DNA of 64,000 nucleotides from Palsa-1248 sp963737835 (GTDB lineage Bacteria > Gemmatimonadota > Gemmatimonadetes > Gemmatimonadales > Gemmatimonadaceae): assembly GCA_963737835.1 (NCBI GenBank), contig CAVTUH010000003.1, forward strand, positions 310,001-374,000, given 5' to 3'. This document shows, in pieces, positions 8,530 to 16,678 of this stretch (its first letter is position 1; every line of letters begins with the position of its first letter). The position numbers and the translations under genes were made by a program. A model generated the notes under the pieces. It did no database searches. It saw only the letters and a program-made list of their open reading frames with translations, and was not told the DNA's origin.

Positions 8530-9906
8530 ATGCCGACCAGCGATTTCGGCGCCGCCACCGTGACACCTCGATCGACAGCCATGATGTCGCAGCCACCCGA
8601 CCGCATTACCGTCTCGAGCGGGACGCCGTGGGAACCGCTTGTTGGCTATGCGCGCGCCGTGCGCGTCGGGCGGCACGTGCACGTCTCCGGAACGACGGCG
8701 ACCGCCTCCGACGGCACACTGGTCGGCAAGGGCGACCCGTACGCGCAGACGGTACAGGCGCTCGCGAATATTCGCAGCGCGCTCGAGCACGCCGGCGCGT
8801 CGCTCAAGGATGTGGTCCGCACGCGGATCTTTGTGACCAACATCGAGAACTGGGAGCGCGTGGGCCGCGCACACGGCGAGGTGTTCGGTGACATTCGGCC
8901 AACCGCGACCATGGTGGAAGTGCAGCGATTGATCGACCCTGCGATGCTGGTCGAGATCGAAGCGGAGGCGTACGTGGCCCCAGGCGCCACTGAGGCGTCG
9001 GCGCTCACGTTCACCGCGGAGCGATGGCCCGATTTGCCCCTCGCCGCGTGGCGCGACACGTACGAGACGCTGCACATGTGGACGCAGATCATCGGCAAGA
9101 CGCGCCTCGCGCTCGCCGCGCCCGTCAACCACTGGTGGCACGTCGCACTCTACGTCACACCCGCGGGCCTCTCGACATCCGGGATGCCCTTCGACGGCGG
9201 TGCAGTCGACATCGAGTTCGACTTCCTGCGACACGCCCTCCACATCCGCACGAGTACCGGTGCAGCGCGCTCCCTCGCACTTGCGCCCCGATCCGTCGCG
9301 GACTTCTACGTCGAGTACATGACCGCGCTCCGCGAGCTCGGGATCGGTGTGCAGATCTGGCCCAGAGCGGTCGAGGTGCCGGATCCCGTGTCCTTCCTCC
9401 AGGACCATCGCCACACCTCGTACGACCCGGAGTCGGCGCGCCGACTCCATCGCGTGCTGGTCGAGTCGGATCGGGTGTTCAGTACCTTCCGCGGTCAGTT
9501 CATAGGCAAGTCGAGCCCCGTGCATTTCTTCTGGGGGAGCTTCGATCTCTGCGTCACACGCTTCTCGGGACGACGCGCGCCTCCGCGGCCCGGCGCCGAC
9601 CGGATCACGCGCGAAGCCTACTCGCACGAGGAGATTAGCGCCGGCTTCTGGCCCGGCAGCGGTCCCGTGCAAGAGCCGGCGTTCTACTGCTATGCAGCGC
9701 CGGAGCCCCCGGGGTTCTCGTCCGCCACGCTGCGCCCACGTGCCGCCTATTACCACCGCGAGCTTGGCGAGTTCGTTCTGCCATATGAGGCCGTTCGCAC
9801 CGCGGACTCCCCCGACGACACACTCCTCGACTTCCTCGAGTCGGCCTACGACGCCGGTGCGACCCTCGGTCGCTGGGACCGGACGTCGCTGGAGCGAGAG
9901 GGCTGA
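8530..9906 (+). CDS. RidA-DUF5996 fusion protein
   Basis: A 458-residue two-domain protein. Residues about 22-150 form a RidA/YjgF/UK114 domain ('VGRHVHVSGTTA', 'QTVQALANIRSALEHAGA', 'DVVRTRIFVTNI', 'MLVEIEAEAYV'), a family that deaminates reactive enamines or imines. Residues about 165-455 match DUF5996 ('WPDLPLAAWRDTYETLHMWT', 'HWWHVALYVT', 'PVHFFWGSFDL'), of unknown function. The ATG was chosen because GGAGGAGG lies four to five bases upstream; longer in-frame starts exist but lack this. Both domains normally stand alone, so a linked function is suggested. No operon partner is apparent. Confidence 0.75.
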   Translation: MPTSDFGAATVTPRSTAMMSQPPDRITVSSGTPWEPLVGYARAVRVGRHVHVSGTTATASDGTLVGKGDPYAQTVQALANIRSALEHAGASLKDVVRTRIFVTNIENWERVGRAHGEVFGDIRPTATMVEVQRLIDPAMLVEIEAEAYVAPGATEASALTFTAERWPDLPLAAWRDTYETLHMWTQIIGKTRLALAAPVNHWWHVALYVTPAGLSTSGMPFDGGAVDIEFDFLRHALHIRTSTGAARSLALAPRSVADFYVEYMTALRELGIGVQIWPRAVEVPDPVSFLQDHRHTSYDPESARRLHRVLVESDRVFSTFRGQFIGKSSPVHFFWGSFDLCVTRFSGRRAPPRPGADRITREAYSHEEISAGFWPGSGPVQEPAFYCYAAPEPPGFSSATLRPRAAYYHRELGEFVLPYEAVRTADSPDDTLLDFLESAYDAGATLGRWDRTSLEREG

Positions 9907-9949
9907 GAACTGCGGATTCGGGTCAGGGAACGCCAACGCCGACCGACCT

Positions 9950-9969
9950 GGGCGGGCTGAAGCCCGCCC
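9950..9969. repeat. REP-like palindrome, copy A
   Basis: GGGCGGGCT, a two-base loop and AGCCCGCCC form a perfect 9-bp stem, followed by CCTACATGTC. Copy B, 100 bases on, is the same element in the opposite orientation, so the two make an inverted pair between convergent genes. Confidence 0.75.
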
Positions 9970-10066
9970 CTACATGTCGCCGCGAGACCAAGGTCCGGAT
10001 TCGTCGACGCACGATCGCAGAAGCGCGTAGAGCACTCCAATCTCACCGTCAACACCTGACATGTAG

Positions 10067-10086
10067 GGGCGGCCTTTAGGCCGCCC
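10067..10086. repeat. REP-like palindrome, copy B
   Basis: GGGCGGCCT, TT and AGGCCGCCC form a perfect 9-bp stem preceded by GACATGTAG, the complement of the tail of copy A. It sits just beyond the stop of the Spy-like gene and may serve as its 3' end or terminator. Confidence 0.75.
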
Positions 10087-10104
10087 AAACAACCAACGGC
10101 GCGG

Positions 10105-10779
10105 TCAGGGCGTCGGCTGGATGCCACCCTGCATCATCTGCTGCCTCTGCCGCATCGCCTCGACACGCCGGCGCAGCTGCTCCTGCAAGGCGTAGTAACG
10201 CACCCGCTGCGAAGGCGTGAGGAACGTCGCGAGCTCGCGCTGCTCGGACTGCAGCATGTCGATGCGCTCGTGTTGCAACGCAAATAACGAGTCCACCAGC
10301 GTCCCGAGTCGCTTCTCGTCTGGTGCACCGCCGGGCTGCAACTCCGCGCGCATCGCCTGTCGGATCTGCCGCTCCCGCATCTGCAGGTCACGTCGCTGCG
10401 GCGCGAACCGCTGATTGGTCGCACGCAGCTGCGTCACCTGCGCGTCGGTCAGCTGGAGTCGCTGCCGAACGATGCGCTCGAACTGCATCCGTAACCGCTG
10501 CTCGAGCTGTTGCCGCGGCCCCCCGACAGGCGGTTGCGCCGCACCGAACTGCCGGCCCGCAAATGGGCGGCGCGGAGTGTTCGGCGCGTATGGCTGCGGA
10601 GTCGCCGACTGCGCTGGCGGTGCTGCGCCGTTGTCGGGCGGTGAGGCGGCGGCCTGCGCGGCCACGAGACGCGGTGCACTGATGAGGAGGACCGCGGCGA
10701 GAGCACTCAGCGCGGCAATAACCCCCGCATCGTGTACCCGCCCCGGCCGATCAGTCTGCCGCCGAGACACCACGTTCAC
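10105..10779 (-). CDS. Spy/CpxP-like periplasmic protein
   Basis: A 224-residue protein with an N-terminal hydrophobic signal (around residues 18-42), a Pro/Ala-rich linker, and a long helical, Arg/Gln-rich domain from about residue 85. 'RQRLQLTDAQVTQLRATNQ' and the later 'ELATFLTPSQRVRYYALQEQ' correspond to the paired LTxxQ motifs of Spy/CpxP/CnrX-type periplasmic chaperones or metal sensors. The GTG start overlaps the stop of the anti-sigma gene (GTGA), so it belongs to the sigma / anti-sigma operon. It may help sense or answer envelope stress through that pair; this is inference from context. Confidence 0.75.
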   Translation of the reverse strand: MNVVSRRQTDRPGRVHDAGVIAALSALAAVLLISAPRLVAAQAAASPPDNGAAPPAQSATPQPYAPNTPRRPFAGRQFGAAQPPVGGPRQQLEQRLRMQFERIVRQRLQLTDAQVTQLRATNQRFAPQRRDLQMRERQIRQAMRAELQPGGAPDEKRLGTLVDSLFALQHERIDMLQSEQRELATFLTPSQRVRYYALQEQLRRRVEAMRQRQQMMQGGIQPTP

Positions 10780-11543
10780 GGAGTCGTCTCCGCCGGCAGC
10801 GCCGGCACGGCGGCGTCCGGGTCAGCCGGCAACTGGTCGTCGAGACCGTTCATGTCCTGCAGGAGCGACTGGACCTCGCCGTCACTCAACTCCGAAATGT
10901 CGCTCGCGACCGCAAGCCCCGGCCCTGCCTCTTCGGCACCGCTGCCGTCTGTTGGATTCTGCGGATGCGTCGCACTCGGCTGCGTATGACCTTGATTGAC
11001 GTCACTCGGATGCGTCGCCGCCGGCGTTGTCGCCTGCGGAGCGACGGGCTGCGCCAGCGGCGCAACCGTCTGCACGACGGTGCTGTCAGCCGGAGTGCTG
11101 ATCAGCGGCGCTGACCCGAGGTGCCGGATCACTGCCACAGTCAGACCGCCCACAGTCACCATCGCGACCGCGGCAATGCGCCAGGCCGTCCAGTGCGAAG
11201 CGTACGAACCGATACGACGTGAGGGAGCGCGCTGTCGCTGATCTCGTTGAGCACCAGGTGCCGAGATGCCCGCCCGCGCGGGCGCCGACCAAGGCACGAG
11301 CGCGGGCTTGGCTTCGGCTGCGGCCGGCGGCTTCGGCAACGCTGCCACCACCCGCGCCACGTCGATCGCGGGCGCCCCACGACTCATGACCCGCCGCGCC
11401 GCGCTCAACAGCTCGAGCTCCGCCGCACACGCCGGACAGCCCGCGACATGCGAGGCCACGCGCGTGCGCTCGGCGCCGCTCAGTCGCTCGGCAGCCAGGT
11501 CCGGCAGCAAGTCGCGCATTTCCACGTTCAGACAGTCACTCAT
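10776..11543 (-). CDS. Zinc-finger anti-sigma factor, membrane-anchored
   Basis: Residues 1-45 form a putative zf-HC2 anti-sigma domain with the H-x3-C-x2-C signature (His32, Cys36, Cys39) and an N-terminal Cys4. One membrane span follows at about 120-140, and the C-terminal half (Pro/Thr/Ala/His-rich, ending in an acidic tail) should be periplasmic. The ATG is internal to a longer frame and was chosen because it begins the domain. It overlaps the sigma-factor gene by eight bases, the classical arrangement for a sigma factor and its inhibitor. The periplasmic tail suggests regulation by envelope signals or regulated proteolysis. Confidence 0.85.
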   Translation of the reverse strand: MSDCLNVEMRDLLPDLAAERLSGAERTRVASHVAGCPACAAELELLSAARRVMSRGAPAIDVARVVAALPKPPAAAEAKPALVPWSAPARAGISAPGAQRDQRQRAPSRRIGSYASHWTAWRIAAVAMVTVGGLTVAVIRHLGSAPLISTPADSTVVQTVAPLAQPVAPQATTPAATHPSDVNQGHTQPSATHPQNPTDGSGAEEAGPGLAVASDISELSDGEVQSLLQDMNGLDDQLPADPDAAVPALPAETTP

Positions 11544-12135
11544 CGACCAACTCCTTGATTGCCCGGATCGCGTTGTGATAGTGGACGCGTGCCGCCCCCT
11601 CGGTCGACCCCACAACGCCGGCAATCTCCTTGTACGACAATCCCTCCGTCACACGCAACACGAACACGTCCCGCTGCATGGGCGACAGACGACCGAGCGC
11701 TCCGCGAATTCGAGCCTCAGTCTCCCCGGCAACCAACGAGTCGAGTGCGGTGTACTCAGTCGCCGCATCGCGCTCATCGATCTCATCGGCGTCCGGTCGT
11801 CGCCGCGCGGCCCGCCTCCGATCCAGCAACAGCCGTCGCTCGATCGTGAAGAGCCACGTGCGCAGTGAGCTCTCGCCACGAAACTCAGCGAGCGATTGAA
11901 ATGCTCGAACGAACGTGTCCTGAACCAACTCATCGATCTCTCCCCGATCCACGCCCGACGTCAAACTCGCCGCGAACCGCGCGAGCGCCGGCGCATGCCG
12001 CTCCACGAGCAGCGTCGCCGCCCGTTCGTCGCCCCCGAGCCAACGGGTCACGAGCGAGCGATCGACCGCGTCGTCCCCGTGTTCTCGCGGTTGACCCGGC
12101 GCCGGCCCTGCCGACCGCCGTGACGGCTCACTCAT
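11536..12135 (-). CDS. ECF-type RNA polymerase sigma factor
   Basis: A 199-residue sigma-70 family protein of the extracytoplasmic function group. Region 2 spans about residues 40-105 ('LARFAASLTSGVD', 'VQDTFVRAFQSLAEFRGESS', 'TWLFTIERRLLLDRRR'), and region 4 about 140-197 ('LGRLSPMQRDVFVLRVTEGL', 'SYKEIAGVVGSTEGAARVHY'). It leads the three-gene operon with its anti-sigma and a Spy-like protein. ECF operons are commonly autoregulated; I looked for a GGAAC-type promoter directly upstream and could not find a convincing one. The N-terminal 28 residues are low in conservation. Confidence 0.92.
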   Translation of the reverse strand: MSEPSRRSAGPAPGQPREHGDDAVDRSLVTRWLGGDERAATLLVERHAPALARFAASLTSGVDRGEIDELVQDTFVRAFQSLAEFRGESSLRTWLFTIERRLLLDRRRAARRRPDADEIDERDAATEYTALDSLVAGETEARIRGALGRLSPMQRDVFVLRVTEGLSYKEIAGVVGSTEGAARVHYHNAIRAIKELVDE

Positions 12136-12188
12136 TCCGTCGCACCTGTCTGACGCCGACTGCTGCCACTTGTTAATGACACGCTGGC

Positions 12189-12204
12189 GTCCTCAATAGA
12201 GGAC
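12189..12204. repeat. Palindrome between divergent sigma and GDPD genes
   Basis: GTCCTC, AATA and GAGGAC form a perfect 6-bp dyad about 55 bases upstream of the sigma-factor start and a similar distance before the GDPD gene. It may be an operator or a stem in a leader RNA; nothing else supports a role. Confidence 0.35.
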
Positions 12205-12262
12205 ACCGGAACGGAAGTGGCCCAGCCACGGAGGGTTCCGGGGGGATGGTGGAAGGCCTACC

Positions 12263-13048
12263 TTGGCACACGTGACCGGTCTTTCGGTATCCCATACGCA
12301 CTCGCCTCGTGTTGACCGGCCCGAGATCATCGCACACCGCGGCACGCCTCGCACACACCCCGAAAACTCCCTCCCCGGATTCCGTTCCGCGCTCGACCTC
12401 GGCGCAGATGCGATCGAGCTCGACGTGCATTTGACTGCTGACGGCGTTGTCGTGGTACACCACGACCCCTTCCTGCACCGGACCGGGTCCGGCGCTCCTG
12501 GCGGCCGCACGCCGATCCGGGAGCTGACCGCGTCGGAGTTGGCAGCCCATCCATTAGCACCCGGCGTGCCGATCCCGACGTTGGCGGCGGTGCTGGATCT
12601 AGTCGGTGGTCGCGGGACGGTGTACGTGGAAGTTAAGGCGCCTCGAGCCGAACACGCCGTGCTGCGATGCATTGGCGAGTCCCAGACCTCCTGCGCGATC
12701 CACGCGTTCGATCACCGCGTGGCGCTGCATGTGGCGCAGATCGCCGGCGAAAGCCCATCAGGGCGCGCAGGCCGTTCGCGCACACCCACCGGCATCCTGT
12801 CAGCCAGCTATCTCATCGAGCCCGCCGCCGCGCTTCACGCCGCGCGCGCGCGCGACTACTGGCAGCAATGGGACCTGATCGACGACGAGTTGGTGTCACG
12901 CATTCACGCCGCCAGTGGCCGCGTCGTCGCCTGGACGGTGAACGATGTTTCCGACGCTCGTCGGCTTGCCGCCGTGGGCGTCGATGGGATTTGCACTGAC
13001 GTGTGCGGGGACCTCGTGGAGCATTTTGGAATCGGCGAGCATAGCTGA
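12263..13048 (+). CDS. Glycerophosphodiester phosphodiesterase
   Basis: Cytoplasmic-type GDPD of 261 residues, hydrolysing glycerophosphodiesters to glycerol-3-phosphate and an alcohol. The catalytic core is plain: 'IIAHRG' (His25, Arg26), 'PENS' (Glu34), 'AIELDVHLT' (Glu52, Asp54; metal ligands) and 'VVVHHDP' (His66/His67). The C-terminus 'RVVAWTVND' and 'GVDGICTD' completes the TIM barrel. There is no signal peptide, unlike the periplasmic GlpQ. A TTG start is used because GGAAGG lies six bases before it; a GTG three codons later is possible. The gene converges on rpmA through a long inverted repeat. Confidence 0.88.
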   Translation: MAHVTGLSVSHTHSPRVDRPEIIAHRGTPRTHPENSLPGFRSALDLGADAIELDVHLTADGVVVVHHDPFLHRTGSGAPGGRTPIRELTASELAAHPLAPGVPIPTLAAVLDLVGGRGTVYVEVKAPRAEHAVLRCIGESQTSCAIHAFDHRVALHVAQIAGESPSGRAGRSRTPTGILSASYLIEPAAALHAARARDYWQQWDLIDDELVSRIHAASGRVVAWTVNDVSDARRLAAVGVDGICTDVCGDLVEHFGIGEHS

Positions 13049-13052
13049 ACGG

Positions 13053-13215
13053 CGGGGATCAGGGGTCAGGGATCAGGGGCCAGGAAACAAATCGAAAGGC
13101 CGATCACGGTGAACAGTGAACGGCCTTGGACCGGTAGGGGCGACGCTTTGCGTCGCCCGTTGTTGTCTGGCGGTTGTTGTTCCTGGGCCCCTGAGCCCTG
13201 ACCCCAGATCCCGCC
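13053..13215. repeat. Nested inverted repeat between convergent genes (GDPD / rpmA)
   Basis: The left arm is a G-rich run built of GATCAGGGG / GTCAGG units (about 13054-13086). The right arm (about 13180-13213) is its near-perfect complement. At the centre sits a 9-bp palindrome at 13138-13158 (GGGCGACGC, TTT, GCGTCGCCC) preceded by GGTAGG, like the REP-like copies near 10 kb. The structure could end transcription from both sides. Confidence 0.7.
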
Positions 13216-13224
13216 CCCTGGGAT

Positions 13225-13494
13225 TCAATCGCCGGCAGTCGTGTCCGCGTAGACGCTGACCTTATACCGCGTCCGGTTCTTGTGCTCGTACTTCACCACG
13301 CCATCGATCAGCGCGAAGATAGTGAAGTCGCTCCCCAGGCCGACGTTGCGGCCAGGGTGCCACTTGGTGCCGCACTGACGGACGATGATGTTACCCGCCC
13401 GGACGCGCTCGCCACCGAACTTCTTGACGCCGCGGTATTGCGGGTTGCTGTCGCGCCCGTTGCGCGACGAGCCGACGCCTTTCTTGTGAGCCAT
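13225..13494 (-). CDS. rpmA: 50S ribosomal protein L27
   Basis: Bacterial L27 of 89 residues. It starts MAHKKGVGSSRNGRDS, with 'GERVRAGNIIVRQ' and 'VGLGSDFTIFALIDG' in the expected order. The protein lies next to the peptidyl-transferase centre of the 50S subunit and its N-terminus reaches the tRNA acceptor end. There is no N-terminal extension of the kind cleaved in Firmicutes. It follows rplU by 33 bases, the usual rplU-rpmA order, and should be cotranscribed from the promoter upstream of rplU. The gene ends just before a long inverted repeat. Confidence 0.98.
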   Translation of the reverse strand: MAHKKGVGSSRNGRDSNPQYRGVKKFGGERVRAGNIIVRQCGTKWHPGRNVGLGSDFTIFALIDGVVKYEHKNRTRYKVSVYADTTAGD

Positions 13495-13527
13495 GGGAGA
13501 AGTCTCGGAACTCGCCGCGTGCTGTCG

Positions 13528-13845
13528 CTACGCGACGGAGATTTTGTTGATGCGAACTTCGGTGAAGCCTTGCCGATGGCCTTGCTTGCGCGCGTAATTC
13601 TTCCGACGCTTGAACTTGAAGACCACGATCTTGCGATCGAGCCCGTGCCGGACGATCTCTCCGGTGACCTTGGCCCCGGACAGAAGGGGCGCCCCCGTCT
13701 GTATGTTCGAGCCATCGGAGGACAACAACACCTCGTCGAACGTCACCTTCGAACCCGCGTCGCCAGTCAGACTGGGAACGCGGACGACTTTGCCGGGCTC
13801 GACGCGATATTGCTTGCCAGCAGCCCGGATGATTGCGTATGCCAT
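13528..13845 (-). CDS. rplU: 50S ribosomal protein L21
   Basis: Bacterial L21 of 105 residues: 'AYAIIRAAGKQYRVEPG' at the start, 'VLLSSDG' in the middle and 'KFKRRKNYARKQGHRQGFTE' near the end, a signature for binding 23S rRNA. It is the first gene of the rplU-rpmA operon. A good sigma-70-type promoter is seen 42-70 bases upstream on the minus strand. The 5' leader would be roughly 35 bases; I see no hairpin resembling a known L21 autoregulatory leader. Confidence 0.98.
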   Translation of the reverse strand: MAYAIIRAAGKQYRVEPGKVVRVPSLTGDAGSKVTFDEVLLSSDGSNIQTGAPLLSGAKVTGEIVRHGLDRKIVVFKFKRRKNYARKQGHRQGFTEVRINKISVA

Positions 13846-13886
13846 AAGACGCGAAGTTGAAAGTGCCTAATGAGTTACAGCCTTGG

Positions 13887-13915
13887 AACGTACTGGGTTT
13901 GGCGGGGTTCGTCAA
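13887..13915 (-). promoter_or_regulatory. Probable sigma-70 promoter of rplU-rpmA
   Basis: On the minus strand TTGACG (13910-13915) and TACGTT (13887-13892) are spaced by 17 bases. The -35 element matches consensus at five of six bases and the -10 at the key T, A and final T. The start of transcription would fall about 35 bases before the rplU ATG. Confidence 0.55.
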
Positions 13916-13971
13916 CGCCGGCGAGCGCAGGAGCCGGGAGCCAGTGCGGTCGCGACCTAGAAGAGGAGACC

Positions 13972-14799
13972 ATGAGGGACCAGTTGATCACACGTAGAGC
14001 CGGTACGCGGGCCGGGCCGCCGTTCCTCCCGCGTCGAGCCCACCTCGCGTGCGCGCTCGGGATAGCCGCCTGGGCGGCCGGGGCGAGCGCGGCCAGTGCA
14101 CAGACACCCCAGACGGTGCCCATTACCCAGGAGCCGAGCCACCATCTGGCGCTCACCAACGACCACGTGCGCGTATTCAATGTGACCGCCGCTGCCAACG
14201 CGACGACACTCGTCCATCGACATGATCACGACTACGTGTTCGTGACGCTGGGCGATGCCGACATCACGAGCACGCGGACCGACGGCGCCGCACCGGCGCA
14301 CCTGGTCTTGAAGGATGGCGCGATCGAGTACGCGCCCGGCGGGTTCGCGCATGCGGTGACGAACAAACTGGGCCGCCCCTTCCACAACATCACGATCGAG
14401 CTTCTGCATCCGTCGACCGGCGTCACAATGTGCACCACCGCCTGCGACAGGAGCCCACCGTGCAACACCCCGGGACGCTGTGCGACGATCACGCGCGATA
14501 TCACCGCGGACCAGTGGGTGGCGGATGCGGTGACGCTCCCGCCCGGCGCGACGTGGATGGCCGACTCAGCGTGGGCCCCCCAGCTGGCCGTCGTCGTGTC
14601 GCCCTCGGAGCTCGAGATGCGCGGCGAGTACGAGTCGACCGCCGACTTCCACCGCACGCCCGGGAACCTCATCTGGATGCCCGTGCACACCGACCGTCGC
14701 GTGCTCCCCGGCGGCGCCGTCATGCAGCGCTTGAAACCGGGGATTACCAATGTCGGGCGGGCGTCTGCGCGATTAGTCGTGATACAGTGGAAGACGTGA
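13972..14799 (+). CDS. Exported cupin-domain protein
   Basis: A 275-residue protein with a long signal peptide (hydrophobic core around residues 22-43, ending ASAASAQ). A cupin domain covers about residues 55-145: 'ALTNDHVRVFNVTAA', 'LVHRHDHDYVFVTLGD' supplies H-x-H-x3-Y in place of the common HxHxxxxE set, and 'IEYAPGGFAHAVTN' supplies the later His. A Cys-bearing loop (four Cys around residues 153-170) could form disulfides, as expected outside the cytoplasm. The second half may be a weaker second cupin. The ATG has AGAGGAG seven bases upstream. Substrate unknown. Confidence 0.7.
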   Translation: MRDQLITRRAGTRAGPPFLPRRAHLACALGIAAWAAGASAASAQTPQTVPITQEPSHHLALTNDHVRVFNVTAAANATTLVHRHDHDYVFVTLGDADITSTRTDGAAPAHLVLKDGAIEYAPGGFAHAVTNKLGRPFHNITIELLHPSTGVTMCTTACDRSPPCNTPGRCATITRDITADQWVADAVTLPPGATWMADSAWAPQLAVVVSPSELEMRGEYESTADFHRTPGNLIWMPVHTDRRVLPGGAVMQRLKPGITNVGRASARLVVIQWKT

Positions 14800-14800
14800 A

Positions 14801-14934
14801 CGGCGGGTTTGGGGTCTGGGGTTTGGGGTTTCGGGTAACTGCATCAAACACCGAGGGCCAGGGACGGCAAGCCGTCACTGGCCCTGAAGCTCGTGCGTTT
14901 CCCCAGGCCCCAAACCCCGACCCCAGACCCGTCG
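14801..14934. repeat. Nested inverted repeat between convergent genes (cupin / rng)
   Basis: Arms of GGGTTTGGGGTCTGGGG-type units (about 14801-14835) and their complement (about 14900-14934) enclose a 32-base hairpin at 14854-14885, with arms of 15 bp, one mismatch and loop AA. It ends one base before the rng stop. The same design, with other unit sequences, occurs at the other convergent junctions. Confidence 0.7.
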
Positions 14935-14935
14935 T

Positions 14936-16570
14936 TTAGGCCACTGCGTATTGCCCCGTCACATCCCGCCCAGCCGCCTTCACGACGATCTTGAACTCGT
15001 CGGGCCGAAGCAGCGGATCATCACGTAGCTCGAGCGAGAAGCCGGCACCCTTTTCCAGTTTCTGTACGAAGTCGTGCTCCTGCTCCAGTACGTAGAGCGC
15101 GACCTCGGGGTGTAACCTGATCACGAGGTTGTCGCGCTTGCCTTCGACGACGATGCGGCGCAGCGATCGTTCGATCCGCCGCGCAACCGATTCCGGCGTG
15201 AAGACGCGACCGGTACCATGGCAGGTCGGGCACGACTCCGTCATGCTCTGCAGATGGCTCTGGCGCACCCGCTGTCGCGTCATCTCGACCAGACCCAGCT
15301 CGCTCACGCTGAACGCCTTGGTACGTGCGCGGTCGCGGCCCAGATGGGTGCGAAGCTCCTGCAGCACGCGTTCGCGGTTGGCCCGCGTCTCCATGTCGAT
15401 GAAGTCGCATACGATGATGCCGCCGACATCCCGCAACCGGAGCTGGCGCGCGACTTCCCGCGCCGCTTCCATGTTCGTCTTGAGAATCGTCTTCTCGGGA
15501 TCCTTCTTGCCCGTGTAGCGCCCCGAGTTCACGTCGATGGACACCAGCGCTTCCGTTGGCTCGACGATCAGGTAGCCGCCGGACGGCAGGTCGCAGCGCC
15601 GCTTGAACAGATCGCGGATCTCGGTCTCGATGCTGGCCTTGTCGAACAACGGGACCCGTTCCTCGTACAGCTTCACGCGGTCGATCAGGTCCGGGGCGAT
15701 CCCCTTGAGGTACTCCGCGATCTCATTGTAGAGCTGCTTTGCGTCCACGGTGAGACTGTCGACTTTGTCGCTGAACAGGTCGCGGATGATCCCGCGGGTC
15801 AGACTCGTCTCGCGGTGCACGAGCCGCGGCGCGCGGACGAAGTGCACTTTGCGCTTGATCCGCTTCCATGTCGAGATGAGCGCGTCGAGCTCACGCCGGA
15901 ACGTCTCCTGGCTCGCGTCTTCGCCCACGGTGCGCACGATGACGCCGCCACTCTTGTCCGGGAGCACCGCCTGCACCATCTCCCGCAGCCGCTGGCGCTC
16001 CGCCCGATCGCCGATCTTGCGACTCACGCCGACGCGCGTCGCGTCGGGCATGTAGACGAGGAACCGGCCGGCCAGCGAGATCTGCGCCGTGACACGGGGC
16101 CCCTTCGTCGAGATGGGCTCCTTGGAGACCTGGACCAGGATCTCCTGGCCGCGCTTGACGAGGTCCTGGATCGGTGGCGTCTTGCCTCGCCCGTTGTCTC
16201 CGCCGTTGCCGCCGCGCCTGCCGCCCTCGTCACTGCCGTGCGATCCGCTGCTGCCGGATGGCGTGTCGGCATATGGTGAGTCGCTCTCGACATCGCCGCC
16301 GTTCTCGGCGGCGTCAGTCTCTTCGTCCTCGTCGTCCTCCTCGTCCTGCACCAGATCGGAGGCGTGGAGGAACGCACTCTTCTCTGTACCAATGTCGACA
16401 AAGGCTGCCTGAATCCCCGGCAGCACCGCTTCGACCTTGCCCAGATAGATGTCGCCGACCATTCGGCGGGCTTCCGGACGATCCACGAGCAGCTCGACGA
16501 GCTGCTCGTCTTCCAAAATGGCGACCCGCGTCTCCCGCGGGTTCGCGTTGATCAAAATTTCGCGTTTCAT
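14936..16570 (-). CDS. rng: Ribonuclease G (RNase E/G family)
   Basis: Endoribonuclease of 544 residues that processes rRNA 5' ends and decays mRNA. The S1 domain begins 'GDIYLGKVEAVLPGIQAAFV' (residue 39) and is interrupted at residues 75-130 by an acidic, then Gly/Ser-rich insertion before resuming at 'IQDLVKRGQEILVQ'. Catalytic Asp346 ('IDVNSG') and Asp389 ('CDFIDM') are present, as is the Zn-link 'CPTCHGTG' (Cys447, Cys450). The C-terminal scaffold of RNase E is absent. It is the last gene of the minus-strand run and converges on the cupin gene. Confidence 0.95.
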   Translation of the reverse strand: MKREILINANPRETRVAILEDEQLVELLVDRPEARRMVGDIYLGKVEAVLPGIQAAFVDIGTEKSAFLHASDLVQDEEDDEDEETDAAENGGDVESDSPYADTPSGSSGSHGSDEGGRRGGNGGDNGRGKTPPIQDLVKRGQEILVQVSKEPISTKGPRVTAQISLAGRFLVYMPDATRVGVSRKIGDRAERQRLREMVQAVLPDKSGGVIVRTVGEDASQETFRRELDALISTWKRIKRKVHFVRAPRLVHRETSLTRGIIRDLFSDKVDSLTVDAKQLYNEIAEYLKGIAPDLIDRVKLYEERVPLFDKASIETEIRDLFKRRCDLPSGGYLIVEPTEALVSIDVNSGRYTGKKDPEKTILKTNMEAAREVARQLRLRDVGGIIVCDFIDMETRANRERVLQELRTHLGRDRARTKAFSVSELGLVEMTRQRVRQSHLQSMTESCPTCHGTGRVFTPESVARRIERSLRRIVVEGKRDNLVIRLHPEVALYVLEQEHDFVQKLEKGAGFSLELRDDPLLRPDEFKIVVKAAGRDVTGQYAVA

Positions 16571-16678
16571 GTGTGTACGTAGTCAAACGGGTGCCGCGCC
16601 CGGCAACATGCCGGACGCGGATGCGACCGAGAAGCGACGCAGCCTCGAATAGAAGAGGGTGGGTCTGCATGGTCGCGT

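Noticed and set aside
12208..12240. GGAAC as an ECF -35 element for the GDPD gene
   Set aside because: No matching -10 element lies 16-17 bases downstream, and the word is on the strand away from the sigma operon.
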